A stretch of 64,000 nucleotides of DNA from Telmatactis stephensoni. Taxonomy: Eukaryota; Cnidaria; Anthozoa; Actiniaria; Isophelliidae. Both the position numbers and the translations under genes were made by a program. Location of the stretch: the NCBI GenBank assembly GCA_029948255.1, contig JALIZF010001889.1, positions 186,001-250,000 on the forward strand, written 5' to 3'. The notes below the pieces were generated by a model. The model was given only the letters and a program-made list of their open reading frames with translations. It had not been told where the DNA came from and searched no databases. This document shows positions 11,509 through 23,680 of this stretch, one piece after another. Within the stretch, counting starts at the first letter, position 1. Every line of letters begins with the position of its first letter.

Positions 11509-14500
11509 ATGGCGTGTGTTTGCGCTGGAGTTAGATATTCTTTACGCTCTTTGAGACGGACATTCCGGTCTCCTGCGAAAACGGCTTGTATTGTAGTAAG
11601 ACGGCAACACATCCAGTCGTCATCACTCCCAGGCTTGCAGGATGGCGATCAAGAAAACGTGAGTTTTGAGTTCATGACGACGTGTATTCACGTAAGACTG
11701 TCTGCCAATCACGAAGATGTGTCAAAGCTCACCCACATCTTAATACTTTTGAAAGCTACACAACATTGATTTTATTTGCATACTTGAGAGTGCTGAGCCT
11801 ATTTTGGATAGCAGTGATGTGCTTGAGTGTGAATATGTCTACTGGTGTTGAGTTTCAAATGCTTTGATCGAAGTCGATAATGACTGTGCATATTTCTGCT
11901 TCACTGCACTGCGCTGCATCGCCCTAAGGAATCAAACAATATGATTTTGTGAATTTTAGTTTTTTCTTTATCACTATAAATTAGGGGCTGTTCACTTGAA
12001 GGTGAGTTGTCTCTGCTAGCCTGGATAACTCTTTTGTGTAAGTGTCCCCAGGGAAAATACAATCAAAGAGTTATCCCAGCTATCAGGGACAACTTGACCT
12101 TATGGTTGGCCATTAGAATTTTTTTTTTTTGGGGGGGGGGGGGGGGGGGAGGGGGGTGGCAATTCCCCAAAAAATATTCCTGTACTAAAAGAAAAAATGC
12201 TCCAGAAAACTCCTGCAAGTACTCTACCACTAAAAAGAAAAAAGAAAAAAAAATAGAAAACAAAGAGAAAGAAAGAAAAGAAAAAGAAAGAAAAGAAAAA
12301 GAAAGAAAGAAAAGAAAAAGAAAGAAAGAAAAGAAAAAGAAAGAAAGAAAAGAAAAAGAAAGAAAGAAAAGAAAAAGAAAGAAAGAAAAGAAAAAGAAAG
12401 AAAGAAAGAAAGAAAAGAAAAGAAAAAGAAAGAAAGAAAAGAAAAAGAAAGAAAGAAAAGAAAAAGAAAGAAAGAAAAGAAAAAGAAAAAAATTTCCCCC
12501 CCCCCCCTCCCCAAAGTTTTCTAATGGTCCACCCCTTATGAGTCAAGTGTAAACTGTGTAACATTAAGCTGCATAATATAAAAATTAGGTACTACCTAAT
12601 AGCGGAGCTCCCATTTAAATATAATAATAATTTTAAATACTTTGTTTTATTTTGACGTTTTTGATTCAAATGAATTGGGCTTGCTGTGGTAATAGGCAAA
12701 CAAATATTGCATTTTGTTGTAAAAGTTGAAATAAAGACTATAGATCAAGCTTTATTTCTTGCCCTTCAGTCTCCTGAGAATTATAAGGCTTTCAACTCAG
12801 TGACCATAGTGATATTTGTTCAGATATTTGTGTCAGATTTTATAATTGACTTAGTAGTAGTGCTTCATAATTCTCAGAAATAGGATGCAAAAATCCCTCA
12901 AACTGATTTCATTCACATAAATACTGAACCTTATTCAACATCCTTCAATTAAACAATTAGACATTGCAGAAAATTATATTTAGATTTTTCTGTCTTGACA
13001 GTATTGTGGCATCTTGGTTTTTTTTTATTATGTAGAGTAGAATGACACTGATAAATAGTTGTCTTTACACGAAACAAGAATTCTCTCTTCCAGGTTACAC
13101 TAATCATGACTTGAGATGAAATTGTAAAACAACTCAAAACAACTACTACCTAAAAGCAAAGCTCCAATTTCAATTTTAATTTTTTTATGTTCTTGATTCA
13201 AATGAATTGGGCTTCCTGTGGTAATTGAAAAAGTTGAAATGAAGATTATTTAAAAAGCATTTTTAAAATAAGTTTTGGTTTTGGTTTGTATATTGTATGG
13301 GCTTGTATGCTCAGTGACCTTTGTTACAGTAAATTTTAATATTCAGATTCACTGTCAGATTTCATAACTGACTTTGTAAGGGTTCATAATTTTCAGAAAT
13401 AGAAAGCAAAATCTCCAAAACATTTTTTTAAATTGATACAAGTAATTAAACCTTTTCGACATCCTGAATATTACAGAACATATATTGATTTGTCTGTCTT
13501 CACTATATTTGTGACATCTTGTTTTTTGTGGTTGTTGTTGTTATTTTGTTTTGTTATTTAATGTAGAAAAGAATGACACACTAGCTAGGCGAATACTTGT
13601 CTCCCACTTTTCTCTTCCAGATTACACTGATAATACAATTTAAAGTGATTATAAAAACAGCTAATTGAAATAACAAGAAAACAAGGAATTAAGCATTTTC
13701 AGTCTGTATTTAAGGCTTCACAGGGCTCACTGAGCAACTTCATCCAGATGAATAAAGTATAATTTAAACAATTCTAGTTTGCATGGCAAAATTCCTTCTT
13801 TTTTTCCTGTCAATTGTTTAATTAAATTCCAGACCAAAACTTGAGCTGTATTTACACATTAGTGGGGTTGAAATAAGTTCAAAATCAATTTTTTTTACTA
13901 ATTTTATTATTAAGCTTATTAGAACTAGTGCAAAAAGTTCACCGTAAAACAAAATGTCGTTGTACATTTCATGTAAGGCTTGATCGAGTGTTTCTTTAAA
14001 CTTGGCCACAGTTCAACGTGCATAAAAGGTTTTTTTTAAGTCATCAATCCCAAATCAAAGATAAAAGATCAAATATAGGTACAAGAGACTTTTTGATATC
14101 ATTTTCTGGCCAGGGTCTTTACCTTGAAGTGCTTTCCTTGTTGTCTTTTCGAAGCATACTGGTCCTTGTTTCACGCTCAATGCAGACGATTCTTGATTTA
14201 TTTCCAACTTTGGCTAGATTTTTAAGCAGCTTTACTGAAGGCATCTTCACGAAACGAAGAATACACGATCCTCAATGACTTATTCATTATGAGGAATTTT
14301 TTTAAACTACGAATCCAACTAAAAAGTTGTCCAACTTTGAAAATATCCTCTGTGTCTTTCGTCTTTCGAGCAGTTTTTGAAACGACACCAGGCCCGAAAA
14401 AAATTCAAACGTACGGTTTTTTTCGCTTTAACCTGTCAAGATTGGCACAGATTAATGTTCATCAAAATCGCTAAATTTTTACGAGGTTTCGAGAATACTA

Positions 14501-17500
14501 TTTTTAAGCTTTGCAAGTTAAAACTGCAAGGAAACTTGTAAATTTTCAGTTTTCAAAGTGTCAGCGCGCGTCAAGTTGGCGCCAAAAAGCAATCAGCCAA
14601 TCAGCATCGCGATGTACACGGACGTATGTACGTATGTACGGACGTATGTATGTATGTATGTACGGACGGACGTACAGCCGTTGGGCTCCCTGTGTGTCCA
14701 TGAAAAATCAACTCGATGGGTTACCATTTTTTCTTAGGTATGGTGCTCCGCTCGCGCGGGCCTTCGGCCCGCGCGGGAGCTCCGCTATAAAACTGCACAG
14801 GTAAATTATACAACTGTAGCTTAATAATTAAATCATAATATAATAACAGCTACAGTACACTAGTGGTCCTAGCCGTGATTTATGATCTTGAAAGTGATTT
14901 TAAATTTTCCATGTTTAGGAGCTTCTTCAAGCAAAACCAAGGTTTTTCAAAGAAAATGAAGTAAAAGATTTTTCTGAATTCTTAACTGATTCATTTGGAA
15001 GGAAACACAACTATCTGAGGATATCATTAACTGAAAGATGCAATCTCAGATGTGAGTAGTGTTTGATGTAGATACACACACCTATTTCAACATCTGGATT
15101 GATCAGTTAATAATTAAAAGTCATATAAAGAGGAAATCAAGGTCTATAGTTGAATTTGTGACAGTCATATACTGGTATATTGTTTGCATACTGTCTAATT
15201 TATATATTAGCATGAGTATATTCCTACTGTACTAATTAGGAAGTCTTTTTACCGACTGCAGTAACATTACATGTAAACAGAGAGCAACCAGTATACTCTG
15301 GACACAAATTAACCTATAGATAAAGCGGATTTCATATCACATAAAGTGGCTTACCCACATCTGCATACATGTAATTATAAACCCAGGCTGCCAAACAAAA
15401 CTGTTGACTTGGAATTGGGCAATATCTAGGCTACCATGAAGCCAACAGTGTTAGACATTGATGGTGAAAATTCTGCTTCTGTCAGAAAATTGAGTTGGAT
15501 TTTTGGTGGCTTATCAACCATGCAATTCCCAGTAGAGACTTTAGTCTGTCAGGGCAGGTAAATTAAGGCAAAAGGTGGTAAGACAAGCATTTTGCTTTGC
15601 TACCGTACAATAATTATGTCAGGTAACCTATTCTGCCTAGTGAAAACACTGGACCCTTCTTATAGTACTGTGCCATATTTGTCTTTTTGCATGCATTCAT
15701 ATAAATATACAGTCAGATACAAAATGTACTAGGCCCTAAAATCTGCTCTTGAACTACAATTTGTTGTATTGAACATTTCATTTTGTTTACTGCAGGTCAA
15801 TACTGCATGCCAGAAGAAGGAATTCAACTCAGCCCAAAAGACAAATTGTTGTCATCAGAAGAAATCATTTCTATAGCTAAACTTTTTGTTCATGAAGGAG
15901 TAACCAAAATAAGACTGACTGGTGGAGAACCATTAGTTAGGAAAGACATTGTTGAACTGTGTGGTATGTATTTTGATAATGATGATAGAAATGACTGATA
16001 GTAGTGATGATGACAATAATGTTGATGAATGATGATGATGATGATGATGATGATGGTCATGGCTAATATGCAGATCATACAGGTATATATATTTATTTAC
16101 ATATTATTAATTTATGTCAAATATTGTTTTGATTATTGTAGAGGAACTTGGAAGTATTGAAGGATTAGAAACCCTTGCAATGACCACAAATGGAATCACT
16201 CTGAGCCGAAAGCTTCCTGCCTTGAAAAAAGCTGGTGTTAATTTATTGAATGTCAGTCTTGATACACTTGTACCTCAAAAATTTGAATTTATTACAAGAA
16301 GAAAAGGTACTTATAAAAAGTTTGTTTTTATAACTATATGGAAATTTGTTGGATAAAGTGTCAGGTGAAGATGGATAATTGATTTATTGATGAGCTATAA
16401 TATTTTTGTTTACTGTAGGCTGGCATAAAGTTATGGAGTCAATAGATCATGCTCTTGAATTAGGATATGATCCTTTGAAAGTAAGAATCATTCTGTTAAT
16501 TGCCATCTATTCCAACAGTCAATTTTAGTTCATTGATGACATGATCACATGTGCATGCTTACAGTCCTTTCTTATTGCCATACTAAAGTTAATTGCAATA
16601 GCAGTTACACGTATAAGAGCTCTCCTTTTTGAGTCAGACTTATCAACTTATATACCAACTTGTTTTGAAAGTTCTTTGACATAATATAAAATTTTGTGTA
16701 TTAGTAATATATGTATTAATACTTCCCTTCATAAAAAGGCCTGTGGTATATATGCGCCACACATTTATTTGCAAAAGTTTATTAAATTATAAATTGAATA
16801 TTAAATCAAAATTAAGGTGAAAATAATAATGATGATCTTTATTTATACTGCATAATGTAACCATGAATGTAAAACTGGACAGTGGTATAATTAAGTCTTC
16901 TCAATTATTGAGTGGATGGCCAGCAAATAGCTTCTTCTTGTAAACCATGGTTTAGGAATTATCATAAATTCTCTCTATGATGTGTTTATCATCTCTTAAA
17001 TACTTTAATGTTTTGCAGGTGAACTGTGTTGTTATGAAAGGTCTCAATGAAGACGAAGTGTGTGACTTTGTGGCATTAACAGAAAACAAGGTACAAAGTT
17101 AATTATAATTTTCACACTTCAGCAAGCTACTTTTATGATCTGCAAAATATCCAAATATGGTTTGTTTATTTATAATCAATTGCAATCTCATATTGAGTCT
17201 ATCCATTTCAGGCTGTTGATGTCCGATTCATAGAATATATGCCCTTTGATGGTAAGAGGTCTAGATTATCCTTCAAGAGGGGGTAGAAGAGCATAATTTA
17301 TAGAAATGAAACTATCCATATGATATTTTGGCAAAATACTGAAAAGAAATGGGCCAAACGTCATCTAATAAGGATACACCTCTCCCCTAAATCCACCCCT
17401 GGCTATTTTCAGGTTTATGATGAACAGATTCTTCTGGTCCACTGTCAGTTATGGTTGCCCTGCATCCAGTTCTTGGTCAGCTGGTCATTTTTCAGTTTTC

Positions 17501-19817
17501 TCCACAAAAAATTCTGAATGGGAATAGAATTATGAATTATTTGTTTGAAATTTATAAAGCTTTGAGAATACCTACTAATATTATTGAAGACATCCAAACA
17601 AAATGGAAAGTGACTCGTGATCAAACCCTTAACTGTCCTTGAGAATTTTATCAGACATCACTTATGCTGTTTTTGCAGAGATGTCTTCAATTTATCCTTG
17701 TAAATTATTTAGAGTGAAATGAAGCTGTATGTGTGCATCACTGTTAATTTTTTGCTGTTAATACATATGTATATATGTCATCTTCTTGATCAGTGTTATT
17801 TAACTGAAATATTATCTACAGGGAACAAATGGAATTTCAAAAAGTTTGTCTCATATAGAGATATGTTGAATTCAATTCAAACAAAATGGCCAGATATAGA
17901 GAGGCTGCAAGATCATCCTAATGATACCTCAAAGGTATTGAAAAGCTTTTTCTCCATTGAAATCTTATAGTTTAGGAGCCCTTTTAGGGAGGGGAGGGGA
18001 GGGGAGGGGGAAGGGACTATCTTGCATCAGCATGACTGCTAAAAGCAGATTTTATGTGGGTATGAAATAGACACCATGCAATGTCCACGTCAGTGCCATG
18101 ATGTTTATAAAATTACATTTGGAATTCCTGCTGTAACTGCTATGCCATGACCATGCCATTTCACAGTCATACAGAAACGATGTAATGAATTAGAATTCCT
18201 TAGATAAGGTTTATTGAAATGTTTTAATCAGTTCTTAAAGAGATCTCCATTGTTATTGTACTTATTTTTATGTAACTTGTTTCTTTGACAGGCATATAAA
18301 ATTGCAGGGTTTAGGGGACAGATTGGGTTTATTACATCCATGAGTGAACATTTCTGTGGTAGTTGTAATCGACTTAGAATAACCGCTGATGGAAACTTAA
18401 AGGTAAATTGTAAATCATTCTGTATGGACAGATTACTGCTTCAGATGTATCACATAAATATCTCTGTAATTCTCTATTTCTCTAGTTCCCCCCCCCCCCT
18501 CTAACATGAACTGAGATGAGGAAATGCTATTGTCCAGATAATCACATTAACAATATTACAAATATAACGTTGATCTAATTAAACATTTGTTACGGACGCG
18601 CGCGTTCAAAATTAACTAGCTGAAAAAATTGAACTTGAGTTGTGAACTCCACGTGTACTGTCCGCACGGTGCGCGGAAGAAAATATTTTCAATTTTTTTA
18701 AATCAGGACAACGTCAGCGCAGTTGCATTTACTATATGTGTGTGTCAAATGTAGTGGAATTGGTTGGAAGGGCACATTGATTTCTACGTAACATAACGTA
18801 ACTTTTAACGTACGTACTTGTACTCCGCATCGTAAATTTGTCAATTCTTGAGTTCATACTGGCCGTTTCTCACTCAGTTTTGATTGCTAGTTGATTTTAT
18901 CACCTGTCGAATTACAATTCACAGTACTAAAATGATTTTCAAGAACAAATTGAATAGATTTTTACAACTAGTTTTTGAATGTGTACAACCAGGAAAGTAA
19001 TACGGACTACTTATCCACCGTGCGCTCCCCCATATATATCTTGGGCAGCTAAATTGACATGTTGCCCCTAATTTGGGTTATTTTTAGAACTCTTTTTTGA
19101 ACAAATTCGACCTTCAAATTCAACACTTTTGCAGGGCAAATGAAATTTTCAGCGTGCGCAATTCACGTATTCGACTTGACGTCGGAAAGCGGTGCTAGTG
19201 CAGATTTCGTGTGAGTGTGAAAAGGCCGCGGCACGGTCGCGGCGCGGTTACGGCAGAATTTTCGAATGTTTTGATAGGAAACGCGGCACTGACACGGTCA
19301 CGGCACGGCGCGGTCCTTTTCACACTCATACGAAATCTGCACTAAAAATAGTCTCTAAGTGGGTCAACACGTCACATCACGTGACTCATCACGTGTCTCA
19401 GTATCCTGGTTATCGTCCTCTGATGCAACTACTTTTGTTTGTAGGTGTGTTTGTTTGGGAATTCTGAAGTATCTTTACGCGATGCGATACGTTCTGGTAC
19501 AAGTAATGACGAACTTTTACAGATAGTGGGCGCTGCTGTGGGAAGAAAGAAAAAACAGCACGCAGGTTTGTTCCATTTCTATTTCATGTTCTTTTTCTCT
19601 TTTTCTGGAATAATTAAACTCTTTGTATATATTTCAAACATCCGGGAAAATAGTATCGTTATTTCTCTTTATTTTGTGACTTATCATCAAATTGTACGTC
19701 CACAAAAATAAAGTTGTGGAAAAATGAAATGTGTAACTAATTGCACTGTGTATCCATTCAGGTATGTTCAACATTGCGAAGCAGAAAAACCGTCCCATGA
19801 TCCTCATTGGTGGGTGA
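11509..19817 (+). CDS. MOCS1: MOCS1A: GTP 3',8-cyclase (radical SAM), molybdenum cofactor biosynthesis
   Basis: First step of molybdenum cofactor synthesis: radical-SAM conversion of GTP to 3',8-cyclo-GTP, in mitochondria in animals. Exons: 11509-11658, 14919-15051, 15796-15963, 16142-16306, 16419-16480, 17019-17090, 17212-17251, 17822-17934, 18292-18402, 19445-19565, 19762-19817; 396 residues, near the human MOCS1A length. The N-terminus ([20 protein letters not shown]) is Arg/Ser-rich and acid-poor, fitting a mitochondrial targeting peptide. The SAM cluster is C91-x3-C95-x2-C98 (RCNLRCQYC). The C-terminal cluster is C323, C326 and C340 (HFCGSCNRL...VCLFG). [10 protein letters not shown] and FIEYMPFDG are family-diagnostic. 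The frame ends in Gly-Gly (395-396) then TGA, the terminus needed for MoaA activity. Intron 1 (3.3 kb) is filled by repeats. MOCS1B follows about 520 bp downstream. Confidence 0.97.
12091..12548. mobile_element. Element with TTTGGGG ends enclosing an (AAAGA)n purine tract
   Basis: Left end has GGCCATTAGAA then poly-T and a run of about 17 G. Right end is the inverse: poly-C, CCAAAGTTTTCTAATGGTCC. Between lies about 260 bp of AAAGAAAAGAAAAAG repeats (12231-12490). The long Lys/Glu open frame through it is an artefact of the repeat. In MOCS1 intron 1. Confidence 0.65.
12593..14790. mobile_element. Non-autonomous element with ATAGCGGAGCTCCC ends and internal tandem duplication
   Basis: ATAGCGGAGCTCCC at about 12599-12612 recurs as its inverse GGGAGCTCCGCTAT near 14775-14788. 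Within it two diverged ~550-bp units (12592-13137 and 13141-13700) share GATTCAAATGAATTGGGCTT and CTCTCTTCCAGGTTACACT-like words. A GTATGTACGGAC-rich stretch (14625-14685) precedes a GC hairpin (14753-14775: 10-bp stem, loop TTC). No transposase frame. Occupies most of MOCS1 intron 1. Confidence 0.5.
16018..16056. repeat. (GAT)n microsatellite
   Basis: ATGATGATG run immediately after MOCS1 exon 3. Confidence 0.7.
18030..18186. mobile_element. Diverged copy of the GAAATCTGCTCTA MITE family
   Basis: Begins AAAAGCAGATTTTATGTGGG and ends CATTTCACAGTCATACAGAA, imperfect inverse ends, with CTGCTGTAACTGCTATGCC internally, as in 59732-59876. In MOCS1 intron 8. Confidence 0.5.
19196..19344. mobile_element. 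GC-rich MITE, TAGTGCAGATTTCGTGTGAG ends
   Basis: 149 bp with long inverted ends (TGCAGATTTCGTGTGAGTG and CACTCATACGAAATCTGCA) flanked by TA, and an internal CGCGGCACGGTCGCGGCGCG-like region. Just upstream of MOCS1 exon 10, whose acceptor is at 19444. Confidence 0.75.
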
Positions 19818-20337
19818 CTATCACGTATGTACCATGAAAAACATCTCGATTTTATGCTTGGTTTCCATTTTATTCCTTGTATCCCTCGCTGTCGTGTTTT
19901 ATCTCGTCACGCAACGCTACCTGTGGCGAGAGAGTTGTGTGACAAGACTGTTAATTAAGCGTTCACTTTTTCAACAGTCCAACGTGAAACACAAGGAACT
20001 TTGAAAAAAATAACGAGCAAAAGGGAATATCAGCAATGATTTCAGAGTGTTTCCAACGATCCTCTGCGATTATATGGAAACCAAGTTGTAGAGGTCTATG
20101 TAGCTGTTTTCAAACGGGGCTGGGGAGGGACAGACACGACAAGCCCAGCTGCTTCCTAAACACACCTACAAGTCCTTGCTGAATATTTTGGACCGCACTT
20201 TGACATTTTCTGACTGCGAATATCAGAGAGATAGTTAATGGCGATAGCAAACGCCAGTGTCAAACTATTCATTCCACAAGGCCCTGCTGTGAGGGGAGTT
20301 TTGCCATCGTCTCATATTGTCTTCTTTTAATATTTAG
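19566..20337 (+). other. MOCS1A-MOCS1B alternative splicing region
   Basis: Exon 19445-19565 ends in phase 1. Exon 19762-19817 closes MOCS1A with Gly-Gly-stop. The MOCS1B exon begins at 20338 with TG, needing one upstream base. Joining 19565 directly to 20338 skips the Gly-Gly exon and keeps frame (QHA-V-RQASKAK). A second donor inside the short exon (ATTG|GTGGGT at 19809/19810) also keeps frame when joined to 20338. Retaining the intron gives a bicistronic mRNA. From memory, human MOCS1 types I, II and III use the same three options. Apart from the short exon, this stretch holds only unremarkable non-coding sequence. Confidence 0.7.
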
Positions 20338-20957
20338 TGAGACAAGCATCAAAAGCTAAGAACACTTTGCGATGTAATCTGTGGGAGCGATTTGTTTCCT
20401 GGAAACCAAAGCAGCAGTTTCCAGTTCAGCTTCGTGCGTATTCATCAGATTCTGATAAATCTTTCGATCAATCTACGGAATCCCCGAGGCTCAGTCATAT
20501 TGACAGCGAGGGTGCCGCCAGTATGGTCGAAGTTCAAGCCAAACCGGAAACCAAGAGAGTTGCTATAGCAACAGGTGTTGTCTATTTAGGATCCCAAGCA
20601 TTTAAACTTGTAAAAGAAAACAAAATCAAGAAAGGTGATGTCTTGACGACAGCCCAGCTAGCGGGGATTATGGCGTCTAAGTCCACCTCAGCACTGATTC
20701 CTTTATGTCACAATATTCCCATAACCCGTGCAGATGTGCGTTTGACACTGAACTCCAAAACAAACGCTGTAGAGATCGTCAGCACTGTAAGCACAGTAGG
20801 ACGAACTGGTGTGGAAATGGAAGCCCTCACGGCCGTCTGTGTGGCAGCGTTGACAGTCTATGACATGTGCAAAGCTGTGTCACGTGACATCGTTATATCA
20901 GATATTCGATTGACTCATAAAGCTGGCGGAAAAAGTGGAAATTTTACAAAAAATTAA
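20338..20957 (+). CDS. MOCS1: MOCS1B: cyclic pyranopterin monophosphate synthase (MoaC-like) exon
   Basis: Second half of the locus: converts 3',8-cyclo-GTP to cyclic pyranopterin monophosphate. The open frame follows a strong acceptor (pyrimidine tract, TTTAG at 20333-20337) and ends with TAA at 20955-20957. The first ~60 codons (RQASKAKNTLRCNLWERF...) are a low-conservation linker. The MoaC domain runs from LSHIDSEGAASMVEV to the end, with motifs RVAIATGVVYLG, KKGDVLTTAQLAGI, LIPLCHNIPI, TGVEMEALTAV and YDMCKAVSRDIV. The PLCH histidine and the YDMCKA Asp and Lys are the active-site residues known from MoaC. With exon 19445-19565 joined directly the fusion is 584 residues. There is no in-frame ATG close to the exon start, so translation as a separate protein would begin internally; the fusion is the likelier active MoaC source. 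An AATAAA lies near 21829. Confidence 0.95.
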
Positions 20958-22052
20958 TATTCATTAATTAAGCTTACTTTGTAAGTTTTAAAGATTCCCG
21001 CAATATATATATATATATACCCGTACCCCCAAAGTGAAGTGTTTGTAAATTTGTATAAAGCGCAATGGTACTAATTCGATTTATATGTATATATGAAGTA
21101 CACTTAACAGAAAAAAAGACGGTTCAAAGTGAGATGAGAACTTAGAAAGGAGTAAATAATTAAAGCTCGATTTACACGACAACATTTTTGTGCGCATCCG
21201 TTATTCTGTTTCTATTTGGCATGGTTGTTGTCCTTGTAGTGCTTAAGGCGCTGTTATACTGTGCAATTTTCTCAGCAACTTGTCTCGCAACGGCGTTGCG
21301 AAAGAAGTTGCTGGAGGATTGCACAGGGGTTGTCTCGCAATTTTTGTTGTTGTTGTTGTTGCGCGTATAGCATTGCATGAAGTAGAACTCGGGTCTACTT
21401 TTCGCAACGCATTGCAGCAACTTGCAATGCCATTGCACAGTGTATCACCCCTCCAGCAACTTTCCTCGCACTTTTTGAGGCACGTTTTCTACGAGCGCAT
21501 GCGCAATTTCTCATTTTGCTCTGAGGAGCAATCTTGAATCTCGCTCACAGCTTGCCTCGGCCAAAAATATTGCAAGTTGCTGGGGAAAATTGCACAGCGT
21601 AACAGCGCCATAATTTTCTCTGCCGTTGCGAGACAAGTCGCTGAGAAAATTTCAGTGTAACAGCGCCGTTACTCAAAATAATCAGTCTCCACGACAAAAC
21701 GTAAGGGTATCGTGCCATAAAAAGGTTGTGTAAATGGGGCTTAAGTCAACAAAGAAATATATATATATATGTGGGTTTTATGTGAACAGACTTTGTCGCC
21801 TGATTTTTTAGTCTAATTGAAAGTATATAAATAAAAGGTAAGAAATTTGTAATAGATCATTTTGCCGACGTTCCATGAAACCTGTAGAACTCTTGTAGTA
21901 GTAGCCCACGTTTTACACATTAAAGCCCAATATACACCACAATACTAAGAGAGCGAAACTCTTTCGCACCCTTTTCACACACTCCTGCAGCTCGATACTG
22001 AACTCTGAAACCTATGCTACATTTTTTTCATATACTTTCAGTGCGAAAAAGA
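20958..22052. other. Intergenic DNA downstream of MOCS1
   Basis: No conserved exon seen on either strand. Holds the MOCS1 3' UTR, short (AT)n runs near 21003 and 21757, and the inverted-repeat element at 21247-21667. Confidence 0.6.
21247..21667. mobile_element. MITE with GGCGCTGTTA...TAACAGCGCC ends
   Basis: 421 bp. Left arm GGCGCTGTTATACTGTGCAA, then TTTTCTCAGCAACTTGTCTC and GCAACGGC. The right arm is its inverse: GCCGTTGCGAGACAAGTCGC, then TGAGAAAATTTCAGTGTAAC and AGCGCC. Internal GCAACTTGCAATGCC words also pair. No open reading frame. Related copies at 10335, 25785 and 55785. Confidence 0.8.
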
Positions 22053-22351
22053 TAGAGCAATAGCACTAGAGTGGTTTTCATAAACCCGTGAAACAAAGTG
22101 TACCAATTAAAGTGTAATAAAGTGTAATAGTCAAGAAATATAATAGAAAACAAAAGAGCCAAAGTGTAATAAAGAGTAATAAGCTAAAGTGTATTTCACG
22201 GGTTTATGAAAATCACTCTAAAACCGTGAAACAAGTACTAACTAAAAAGTACAAAATAGTACTAATGAAACAATAGAAAACAAAGGGTTTTGCTACTATT
22301 TGTCTCTATTTAGTTGCTAAGTTATTTCACGGTTTAAGTGTTATCGCTCTA
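22053..22351. mobile_element. TA-flanked palindromic MITE interrupted by a second MITE
   Basis: Outer element: left end TAGAGCAATAGCAC (22053), continued after the insertion as TAAAACCGTGAAAC (22219), right end TTTCACGGTTTAAGTGTTAT...CGCTCTA (22351). The outer left end is split at a TA by the inner element (22067-22220), leaving one TA on each side. Shares the GAAAACAAAGG central word with the 23681-24512 nest. Confidence 0.75.
22067..22220. mobile_element. Inner MITE, TAGAGTGGTTTTCATAAACC ends
   Basis: 154 bp with near-perfect ~30-bp inverted ends (TAGAGTGGTTTTCATAAACC...CGTG and CACGGGTTTATGAAAATCAC...TCTA) and internal AGTGTAATAAAGTG repeats. A 102-bp shortened relative is at 57395-57496. 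Confidence 0.85.
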
Positions 22352-22579
22352 CCCTTTCATTGAATACGTCGAGAATGAGAAGGGTACCCCCTATCGGGCA
22401 GTTTCCCCGTAAGACCATCATAGGGAGTACCCTCAGGACCACAAATGATGAAGGATGCCCACTTCACACATAGGGAAAGAGACAGTAATAACACCAAGCA
22501 TAAAAAAGATGAACATGACAATTTTTGTGTCTACTTTGTAGCAAAAAGGTACATCAATAAAGTGCGGTGTATATATATA

Positions 22580-23023
22580 CCCTGGTTTTCATGAGCGACA
22601 TAAGCAGAAGCAGAAACTGGATACATTTGAAGACGCATTCGTTTTCGTATCGTAGACAAGAAAACATAGAGTGGATGAAAGGTCAAAACACAGCGAAAAG
22701 CTAGGCGTTGTCAAACCAAAACGCAACATGTACGCGCGTTTACTCATCACATTAAACACATCGGACAATTTCTGTCCACACAAATCCGCTAACAGTTCAA
22801 CATTTCATTGTTGTTGTGACGTTAGTGTTTTCGAAAATATACGTTTACTGGTGTCCATACGAAATCCCTTGACCCCTCACACATAAAATATGCGTTTACA
22901 ATGAGCATTTTAGGCATTTTCTTGCGGACGGATGACCTAAAAGTACATAAGATATGCGTTTAAAATGCATAAGTAATGTGTTACTGAATCTGCGTATTTC
23001 TTCCTTGCTCATGAAAACCAGGT
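22580..23023. mobile_element. Inverted-repeat element, CCTGGTTTTCATGAGC ends
   Basis: About 444 bp from ACCCTGGTTTTCATGAGCGA to TTGCTCATGAAAACCAGGT. Internal sequence has AAACGCAACATGTACGCGCG-like words; no coding capacity. Confidence 0.65.
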
Positions 23024-23680
23024 TGAAGTAGAAAGAATTATTGTGACTACCACGTTTTTTGAAACTAATTTGGACTACAAATTACATTACTTTACATCAG
23101 TGTACATCTACAGTAAACGTGGCCTTTTGGTCAACATTCCATCAATTCGAATCTCCTATGACATTTGTAAATTTGGACAACGTCATATTTGCTACGTATT
23201 TTAAACATTTCTCTTCTACAGTAAAATCATTCGGCATTAAAATTCAAGTATTCAAAATACCTTTAAACTAATATTATTTTTGTGTTTGGAAACTAAAACC
23301 AAGACACACAAAACTGTGGACTATTCAATTCATCTCACCTCATTTACATCCTAGTTTTCTTTATTTAATTCACATCTGCCTCAATCTACTTTCATTTCCT
23401 TCCAACCTTTATTTCATTATCTTTCATTCTTTTTTTTGCTTTGCACATTTTTCATTTCCTTCGCATCTCACATTATTCTCTGAAACATCTCTCGTCTCCT
23501 TTCAACTCTCCTCGTTCCCTTCCCATCCAATTTCCTTTCCTTTCTATTTTCCTTTTCTATTTTTTCAATCTTTTCTTACCTTCCTTTCTTCTCTCAATTC
23601 CTGTTTCTTGTGTATTCTATTCTACTAAACTAGTCAAACTTCATTGCAGTAGGGAATAGAATCATTTCCATACAGTAGAG

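Noticed and set aside
12007..12552. 181-codon Lys/Glu-rich open frame and its antisense Phe-rich frames
   Set aside because: Produced entirely by the AAAGA simple repeat inside a mobile element; no conservation or splice context.
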